Shown here: one piece after another, positions 59,587-64,000 of the stretch
Position numbering within the stretch: the first letter of the stretch is position 1
How the letters are laid out: each line of letters starts with the position of its first letter
From: Chitinophagaceae bacterium LGM1
GTDB lineage: Bacteria; Bacteroidota; Bacteroidia; Chitinophagales; Chitinophagaceae
DNA: 64,000 nucleotides
Assembly (NCBI GenBank): GCA_018604165.1
Contig: CP075895.1
Span: 620,001-684,000 of the forward strand
Reading direction: 5' to 3'
The notes under the pieces: model-generated
What the model was told of the DNA's origin: nothing
Database searches by the model: none
The model's input: only the letters and a program-made list of their open reading frames with translations
Made by a program: the position numbers and the translations under genes

Positions 59587-60703
59587 TAGCCTGCATAATA
59601 GCTAAAACCTTAGCTGCAATTTTATCCCAATTATATGTATCGTAAAATGCTTGGGGGATGATAGTTTGTTTATTGGCAACTGCTATTATTCTGTCTGCAA
59701 AAGCATCCCAATCATAGTTGGGTGTAATGTGTAAGTTATCTCCACAAACTTCTGGTAGTAATCCTGCAGCACCTATCTGACTGCTCACTACTATTTTGTT
59801 ATACCCTAATGCTTCTACTGCTTTGGTCTTAATGCCACCACCCGTCATAACAGGGTTCAGCATAATGTCGCAAGCACCTATAAAGTTGTCTAAATCAGAA
59901 ACAAACCCCAAGTAGTGTACTTGCTCGGCAGCATTGATACGTTTTGCCAAATCATCATTCAATCCCTTCCCTGCAATCAATAATCGGTAACGGAAACCTT
60001 TTGCATCAAGCCGCGGCAATATGTCATTCAGCATATACTCTACAGCCTGCCGGTTAGGTTCATAATCCAATGCTCCTAAAAAGTAGAGCCAGGGAACGTC
60101 AGTAGGAATATCGTTTTCTTCTGCTATGTGTGTTTTGCTATTTGTATTTGTTGCAGGAATGCTTGTAAGATGTGTGCCATGTGGTATAAAATGGCATTTT
60201 TCAGCTTGAATGCCGTAGTGCTGTTTAGCCCAGTCCGCATCTTCTTGTGTGATGAAGAAAATACCATTAGCCTTGCGCATTATATACTTTTCAAACAACC
60301 GCATAAGAGGCCACCATATTTTACCGATAGACCTGAATCGTTCCGCCTCAATATTATGACTACGGATAAACCAAGGTACACCAACCTTGCGTGCTAAAGC
60401 CATAGCTGTAAAGCCCATGTAATGATGTTCGCTATGAATAAAGCGTACATTTCTTTCAATACATATTTTATAAAGCTTCTTTAAACCTGTGTAAGGCAGG
60501 TAGCGAAGTTTTGAAGGGGAAAATACTTTTTGTAAAATAAAACGGTAAGCAGTATTGTCTTCATTATCTGCAGTGCTTACAACATTATCTGTACAGATTT
60601 TACCGATGTGGTGGTGCAGCTCTCTCATGGTTATCTTGCCACCGCTTTTTGCAGGCAGTATGCTGTATGGTGCTATGCTGAGTATGTTTATGTTGTCAAG
60701 CAT
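59576..60703 (-). CDS. Glycosyltransferase, GT-B family 4-like
   Basis: 375 residues from the ATG at 60703 (eight codons after an earlier in-frame ATG). The N-terminal Rossmann domain begins INILSIAPYSILPAKSGGK, whose glycine-rich loop is typical, and contains IHSEHHYMGF. The C-terminal half has YLGFVSDLDNFIGACDIMLNPVMTGGGIKTKAVEALGYNKIVVSSQ, a layout of family 1/4 retaining GT-B enzymes with the nucleotide-sugar-binding E in KAVEAL. It probably adds a sugar to a surface polysaccharide or lipid; no other polysaccharide genes are close. The 3' end overlaps the DUF4159 gene by 11 bases. Confidence 0.85.
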   Translation of the reverse strand: MLDNINILSIAPYSILPAKSGGKITMRELHHHIGKICTDNVVSTADNEDNTAYRFILQKVFSPSKLRYLPYTGLKKLYKICIERNVRFIHSEHHYMGFTAMALARKVGVPWFIRSHNIEAERFRSIGKIWWPLMRLFEKYIMRKANGIFFITQEDADWAKQHYGIQAEKCHFIPHGTHLTSIPATNTNSKTHIAEENDIPTDVPWLYFLGALDYEPNRQAVEYMLNDILPRLDAKGFRYRLLIAGKGLNDDLAKRINAAEQVHYLGFVSDLDNFIGACDIMLNPVMTGGGIKTKAVEALGYNKIVVSSQIGAAGLLPEVCGDNLHITPNYDWDAFADRIIAVANKQTIIPQAFYDTYNWDKIAAKVLAIMQATKV

Positions 60704-60737
60704 CGAAGCGTAAATATACACATTCACGTATTGCTAA

Positions 60738-60771
60738 AAATAAAAGGAGCTTTTTTAAGCTCCTTTTATTT
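60738..60771 (-). terminator. Terminator after the monooxygenase/small protein operon
   Basis: A perfect 15-bp stem (60738-60752 with 60757-60771, TTTT loop); on the minus strand it is followed by T-rich sequence. It lies 31 bases past the stop at 60802. Confidence 0.85.
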
Positions 60772-60801
60772 GTCTGTTAACCATCTGTGTCCATTACTTA
60801 G

Positions 60802-60927
60802 TTACTTGAATACAAAGTACCCTAACACAAGCCATATCAATCCCTTTGCAAGGAAGAACATAAAGCCCCAAAAACCTATTCTTCGCAGCCATTTGATGGC
60901 TTTGTTTTGTGTCATGGTTGTTTCCAT
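60802..60927 (-). CDS. Small conserved membrane protein, 41 residues
   Basis: A short gene translating METTMTQNKAIKWLRRIGFW, then GFMFFLAKGLIWLVLGYFVF and a final Lys before the stop. It is a basic N-terminus followed by one or two hydrophobic helices. Similar short membrane proteins occur in Bacteroidota, often unannotated or mislabelled. Its ATG at 60927 overlaps the TGA of the upstream monooxygenase gene by one base (TGATG), so it is translationally coupled. An alternative ATG four codons in is possible. Function unknown. Confidence 0.7.
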   Translation of the reverse strand: METTMTQNKAIKWLRRIGFWGFMFFLAKGLIWLVLGYFVFK

Positions 60928-61256
60928 CAGTTAGCTATTATTTGATAGGTTTTGAAATCGCTGCTCATGGGGACAGGCTTACCTTCTGCTTTTGCTTTTA
61001 CAAGGTCTTCAAACCCGCGCTTATGCCCTTCAATAAAAGCCTCAGAGCGTGTCCATGTTTTAAAAGCGTCTTCTGTTTCCCAATAGCTTACTATCAGGTA
61101 GTTGTCGCCATCTTTTTCGGGGCGCAATACGTGCATTTCTATAAAGCCGGGCATGGCATCTATAGCTTTTGCACGAGAACCGAAAAGGAATTCAAAACGT
61201 TCTTTGTATTCAGGGCTGCAATTAATATAGTTGACAGCTACAAATTTTTTATCCAT
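60927..61256 (-). CDS. IsdG/HmoB-like antibiotic-biosynthesis monooxygenase-fold protein
   Basis: A 109-residue ABM-fold dimeric protein. FIEMHVLRPEKDGDNYLIVSYWETEDAFKTW and RSEAFIEGHKRGF match the haem-degrading IsdG/HmoB group: Asn9, Trp68 and His78 stand at the spacing of the IsdG triad Asn7, Trp67 and His77. If active it opens haem to release iron in the cytoplasm. The C-terminal segment (VPMSSDFKTYQII) is typical of this subgroup. It is the first gene of a two-gene operon with the 41-residue membrane protein. Haem activity is inferred from residue spacing. Confidence 0.75.
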   Translation of the reverse strand: MDKKFVAVNYINCSPEYKERFEFLFGSRAKAIDAMPGFIEMHVLRPEKDGDNYLIVSYWETEDAFKTWTRSEAFIEGHKRGFEDLVKAKAEGKPVPMSSDFKTYQIIAN

Positions 61257-61344
61257 TGTAATGCTTGATTATGACACAAAACTATACGTGTCATAATACA
61301 GTCATTTCCTAAATGAGGAAAAGCATTTGCAAAAAAAGGAAAAC

Positions 61345-62052
61345 CTATCCCTGTATATGGATAGAGATAACAATAGTGCGTGTAGTAATCTGGTCTATAG
61401 CGTTGCCGAGCGGTATTTTCTTATCGTCAAACTTGGCATTCATAAGCCCCTGGCTGAGTTTTATCTCTGGTGCAAAGATGAAGTTGGGGTAATAAAATTC
61501 AAAGCCTACACCTATTTCATAACCAAGGTCAAAAGGTTTTACTTTAATAAACTCATCCGTTCTTCTGGAGCGTGCATTGGCTGCAAGGTCAATATCAAAT
61601 TTACCACCCCCCAACGCATAGAAGCGAAAATTATTAACGCGCTCGCTCTTAAATTTCAATTGTAATGGCAGATGCATATAAATAGACTCTACCGAACGGT
61701 TGCTACTACTATCTGAACCCACACTGCTGCGCATCAGTAAAGATGTAGGCTTGTCTGCAAATGACAACGATGGAATAAAGCGCAAATCAACAAACTTATT
61801 CAGGCGCAGATTACCCATCAAGCCAAGATTGAACCCCGGACCGAAGCGGCTTTGTATAGTCTTGAAAGTATCAGTATCTGTAAAAGACTGGCTGTACCTG
61901 AAACGGAACGTACTGAAATTGACACCGAATGTAATGCCGAAGTAATATGCCTTATCGTCGTGTTCAGGCATATTTTGAATAACACGTTGCGCATCTGCTG
62001 GTATGGCAGACAAACTAAGCAATATGATAAGTATGATATAGCGTAAACGCAT
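61345..62052 (-). CDS. porT: PorT-like outer-membrane component of type IX secretion
   Basis: A 235-residue outer-membrane barrel protein with signal peptide about 1-21 (IPADAQ). It has the PorT layout: AYYFGITFGVNFSTFRFRYS, a long loop, then LDLRFIPSLSF-like, LPLQLKFKSERVNNFRFYALGGGKFDIDL and FYYPNFIFAPEIKLSQG. PorT is required for T9SS-dependent secretion in Porphyromonas and Flavobacterium. At least three T9SS cargo genes are in this window. The ATG at 62052 has no strong upstream element. Naming as PorT rather than another OmpW/PorT-fold barrel is probable, not certain. Confidence 0.7.
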   Translation of the reverse strand: MRLRYIILIILLSLSAIPADAQRVIQNMPEHDDKAYYFGITFGVNFSTFRFRYSQSFTDTDTFKTIQSRFGPGFNLGLMGNLRLNKFVDLRFIPSLSFADKPTSLLMRSSVGSDSSSNRSVESIYMHLPLQLKFKSERVNNFRFYALGGGKFDIDLAANARSRRTDEFIKVKPFDLGYEIGVGFEFYYPNFIFAPEIKLSQGLMNAKFDDKKIPLGNAIDQITTRTIVISIHIQG

Positions 62053-62166
62053 GATAATGGACTAAGATAACGCTTTAGCACGAAGATACAGTATGTATTG
62101 ACTTGCACAAATCTGTTATATATGGTTCTATTGAAAAAGATTAACATCTTCTTTATTATGGATGCA

Positions 62167-62174
62167 TAGATTTG
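62167..62174 (+). promoter_or_regulatory. Bacteroidota-type -7 element for the peroxiredoxin gene
   Basis: TAGATTTG matches TAnnTTTG exactly, 25 bases before the peroxiredoxin ATG. The -33 element is not clear. Confidence 0.45.
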
Positions 62175-62198
62175 CTATTCACCTTAAAAACAAAATAT

Positions 62199-62840
62199 AT
62201 GAGTCTAAGATTAGGAGATGCCGCACCGAACTTTGATGCACAAAGCACCATTGGTGCTATTAATTTCTACGATTACCTTGGCGATAGCTGGGGTGTATTG
62301 TTTTCTCACCCCGCAGACTATACGCCTGTGTGTACTACGGAACTGGGAAAGACAGCATTGCTGAATGATGAATTTGCAAAACGCAATGTAAAGGTATTGG
62401 CTGTGAGCGTAGATTCGGTTGATAAACACCATGGTTGGATTAACGATATCAATGAAACACAACAGACTACGGTCAACTTCCCGATAATTGCAGACGAAGA
62501 CCGCAAGGTTGCCTCGCTCTATGATATGATACACCCCAATGCATCTGCTACGTTCACAGTCAGGTCGTTATTTGTTGTTGGCCCCGATAAGCTGGTAAAA
62601 CTTATCATTACATATCCTGCATCAACTGGCAGAAATTTTATGGAAGTATTACGTGTTATTGATTCATTGCAACTAACAGCCAACTACAGTGTAGCAACAC
62701 CTGCCGAGTGGCAAAGAGGAGAAGATGTAATTGTAGTACCTGCAGTATCTACAGAAGATGCTGAAAAGAAATTCCCGAAGGGGCTAAAAATCGTCAAGCC
62801 TTATTTGCGCTACACGCCACAGCCCGATTGGCAGTCATAA
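62199..62840 (+). CDS. 1-Cys peroxiredoxin (Prx6 type)
   Basis: 213 residues from the ATG at 62199. The peroxidatic Cys45 is in HPADYTPVCTTELG, with the Prx6-type extended C-terminal domain (about 150-213, including YSVATPAEWQRGEDVIVVPAVS) and the conserved Arg in TVRSLFVV. It reduces peroxides using an external thiol and lacks a resolving cysteine near the C-terminus, so it is of the 1-Cys class. A terminator follows at once. Cytoplasmic. The gene has its own -7-like box. Confidence 0.93.
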   Translation: MSLRLGDAAPNFDAQSTIGAINFYDYLGDSWGVLFSHPADYTPVCTTELGKTALLNDEFAKRNVKVLAVSVDSVDKHHGWINDINETQQTTVNFPIIADEDRKVASLYDMIHPNASATFTVRSLFVVGPDKLVKLIITYPASTGRNFMEVLRVIDSLQLTANYSVATPAEWQRGEDVIVVPAVSTEDAEKKFPKGLKIVKPYLRYTPQPDWQS

Positions 62841-62850
62841 AGTACATTAC

Positions 62851-62885
62851 ATAACAAACCCCGCTATGGCGGGGTTTGTTATTAT
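62851..62885. terminator. Bidirectional terminator between the peroxiredoxin and MGMT-like genes
   Basis: A perfect 14-bp stem (62851-62864 with 62869-62882, arm ATAACAAACCCCGC, loop TATG). It serves the convergent genes that end at 62840 and 62882. Confidence 0.85.
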
Positions 62886-63301
62886 ACAGGCAGTTTTTCT
62901 TTTTGTCTTTGCTCCAGTACAAAGTCGGCACCGAAAGTCAGCTTTTTCAATGCAGGACTTTTCTTATCCATCATTCGCCAAAAGGGAGCAATTTTAGTAA
63001 GGGGTTTACCTTGTTGATATGCCTCGTAGGCGTTTTCTGCTACTATGCGCAGAAAGATACCCGATGTTACGGGGCAGGTAAACTCAGCATTGTATTCGGC
63101 TGCCAAATCTTTACGCATTTGTTGCAGGCTGGTATGGGTGCCTTTGGGTATGTGTTTTACATATTCATCTACAATGGTTGGCGTAGCAATAAGCATGGTA
63201 GCACCCGCAGGGATGTCTGCAAAATCTTTGTCGGTCTTTTTTACCTGTGGTTCGGCATCGGGGTTCATTTTTTCAGCCCATGTCTTTTTTTTGTTAGCCA
63301 T
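62882..63301 (-). CDS. MGMT/alkyltransferase-like family protein without the active-site PCHR
   Basis: A 139-residue protein. MANKKKTWAEKM is followed by a segment with ATMLIATPTIVDEYVKHIPKGTHTSLQQMRKDLA, then AEFTCPVTSGIFLRIVAENAYEAYQQGKPLTKIAPFWRMM. The helix-turn-helix-like CPVTSGIF region corresponds to the DNA-binding domain of O6-methylguanine methyltransferase-like proteins, but the catalytic PCHR is replaced by CPVT, so alkyl transfer as in MGMT is unlikely. It may bind alkylated DNA as ATL proteins do, or be unrelated in function. Naming is by resemblance only. Confidence 0.5.
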   Translation of the reverse strand: MANKKKTWAEKMNPDAEPQVKKTDKDFADIPAGATMLIATPTIVDEYVKHIPKGTHTSLQQMRKDLAAEYNAEFTCPVTSGIFLRIVAENAYEAYQQGKPLTKIAPFWRMMDKKSPALKKLTFGADFVLEQRQKEKLPV

Positions 63302-63338
63302 AGCTTGCGTTTCTTTTATGCAAAAATAAAGACTGTTG

Positions 63339-64000
63339 TTAAAACAGCCTTTTCAGTACATTATATACTACCATTGGTTTCCCCAGTGTGTAGAAGTGCA
63401 GCACAGGTGCGTTGTTGGCAAGCAGGTCTTTACATTGGTTGTACAGCCATTCTTCGCCAATCTTGTCGCCTGCATCTGCCGATTTCGATTTCATCATTTC
63501 GTTCACCAAATCTACCGGTACTTCTACATTAAAGATGCTTGGTATAGTAGTCAGTTGTTTTTGGTTGGTAAGTGGTTTCAGTCCGGGTACTACGGGTACA
63601 CTGATGCCATTGTCAGCACAGCGTTTCAAGAAGTTGTAATAGTGTGTATTGTTAAAGAACATTTGCGTAACGATATAGTCAGCACCCAAATCTACCTTGC
63701 GTTTCAGGTAGTACATATCCGTATCAGCATTGGGAGATTCAAAGTGCTTTTCAGGATAACCCGCTACACCAATACAGAAATCTGTTTTTACGCCGTCTAT
63801 AATATCGTCTTCCAGGTATTTACCATTATTCAACTCTACCACTTGTTTTACTAAATCTTCCGCAAAGCGGTGTCCTTTTGGGTTGGCAGTGAAGAATTTT
63901 TCATTGGCAGCAGCATCGCCACGCAATGCCAATACATTCTTTACACCTAGAAAGTTGAGGTCTATTAATGCATTTTCCGTTTCTTCTTTTGTAAAGCCAC
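63339..64000 (-). CDS. metF: Methylenetetrahydrofolate reductase, C-terminal two thirds (partial)
   Basis: The frame stays open to the right edge, so the start lies beyond 64000; about 220 codons are visible of an expected 310-320. The segment begins GFTKEETENALIDLNFLGVKNVLALRGD and continues with the FAD-binding TIM-barrel pieces GVAGYPEKHFESPNADTD, GADYIVTQMFFNN and VVPGLKPLTNQKQL. MetF reduces 5,10-methylene-THF to 5-methyl-THF for methionine synthesis in the cytoplasm. The N-terminal part and promoter are not visible. Confidence 0.93.
   Translation of the reverse strand, partial: GFTKEETENALIDLNFLGVKNVLALRGDAAANEKFFTANPKGHRFAEDLVKQVVELNNGKYLEDDIIDGVKTDFCIGVAGYPEKHFESPNADTDMYYLKRKVDLGADYIVTQMFFNNTHYYNFLKRCADNGISVPVVPGLKPLTNQKQLTTIPSIFNVEVPVDLVNEMMKSKSADAGDKIGEEWLYNQCKDLLANNAPVLHFYTLGKPMVVYNVLKRLF

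Overview
The window is an unremarkable-composition chromosomal segment of a Bacteroidota bacterium, most likely from the Chitinophagia/Chitinophagaceae side of the phylum. Pointers are TAnnTTTG-type -7 promoter elements (for example before rpsU), weak Shine-Dalgarno sequences, proteins ending in type IX secretion (T9SS) type A sorting domains, a PorT-like T9SS component, an Omp28-like lipoprotein, the Bacteroidota-type RpoZ beside BamD, and a Bacteroidota-style dcw cluster with a PASTA-bearing FtsI. No phage, plasmid, CRISPR, rRNA or tRNA was seen.

Layout. 1-6.4 kb: end of a T9SS cargo gene, zapA, lspA, a TPR protein, a haem-type TonB-dependent receptor, a small membrane protein and an Omp28-like lipoprotein. 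6.5-12.9 kb: rbfA with a LolC/E-like permease, argS, then rpsO-pnp, whose PNPase carries an Arg/Gly-rich tail. 12.9-14.7 kb: the accessory spot of the window, with an AT-rich orphan gene and a REP-associated tyrosine transposase (RAYT) enclosed by inverted REP palindromes and a second repeat family. 14.7-24 kb: Fe-S type uracil-DNA glycosylase, lipoprotein carbonic anhydrase, TPR histidine kinase, a divergent DoxX/HxlR pair, an alpha/beta-hydrolase lacking its nucleophile serine, a VOC protein, a CrtI-like oxidoreductase and riboflavin synthase. 24-38 kb: rpsU, xer recombinase, hpf, a beta-propeller lipoprotein, ferritin, TlpA, a DUF6029-like protein, nadB, a secreted reprolysin-type protease, an ABC exporter, DUF721, a HAD nucleotidase, rpoZ and bamD.

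38.1-54.4 kb is the complete dcw operon: mraZ-rsmH-ftsL-ftsI-murE-mraY-murD-ftsW-murG-murC-ftsQ-ftsA-ftsZ. All genes are on one strand, most overlap or nearly touch, and a strong terminator follows ftsZ. Upstream lie 10-bp-phased GTGG/GTGT repeats (probable MraZ operator) and three DnaA-box-like 9-mers inside an inverted repeat. murF and ddl are absent from the cluster.

54.5-64 kb: a large choice-of-anchor I T9SS cargo protein, a sigma factor without an adjacent anti-sigma gene, rsmE with a DUF4159 gene, a glycosyltransferase, an IsdG/HmoB-like monooxygenase coupled to a 41-residue membrane protein, porT, a 1-Cys peroxiredoxin, an MGMT-like protein and most of metF, which runs off the right edge.

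Best candidates for something new are the RAYT/REP island (one REP palindrome supplies the last RAYT codons), the serine-to-glycine hydrolase, the DnaA-box cluster ahead of the dcw operon, and the AT-rich orphan gene. Family names rest on recognition of motifs and gene order; no database search was run.
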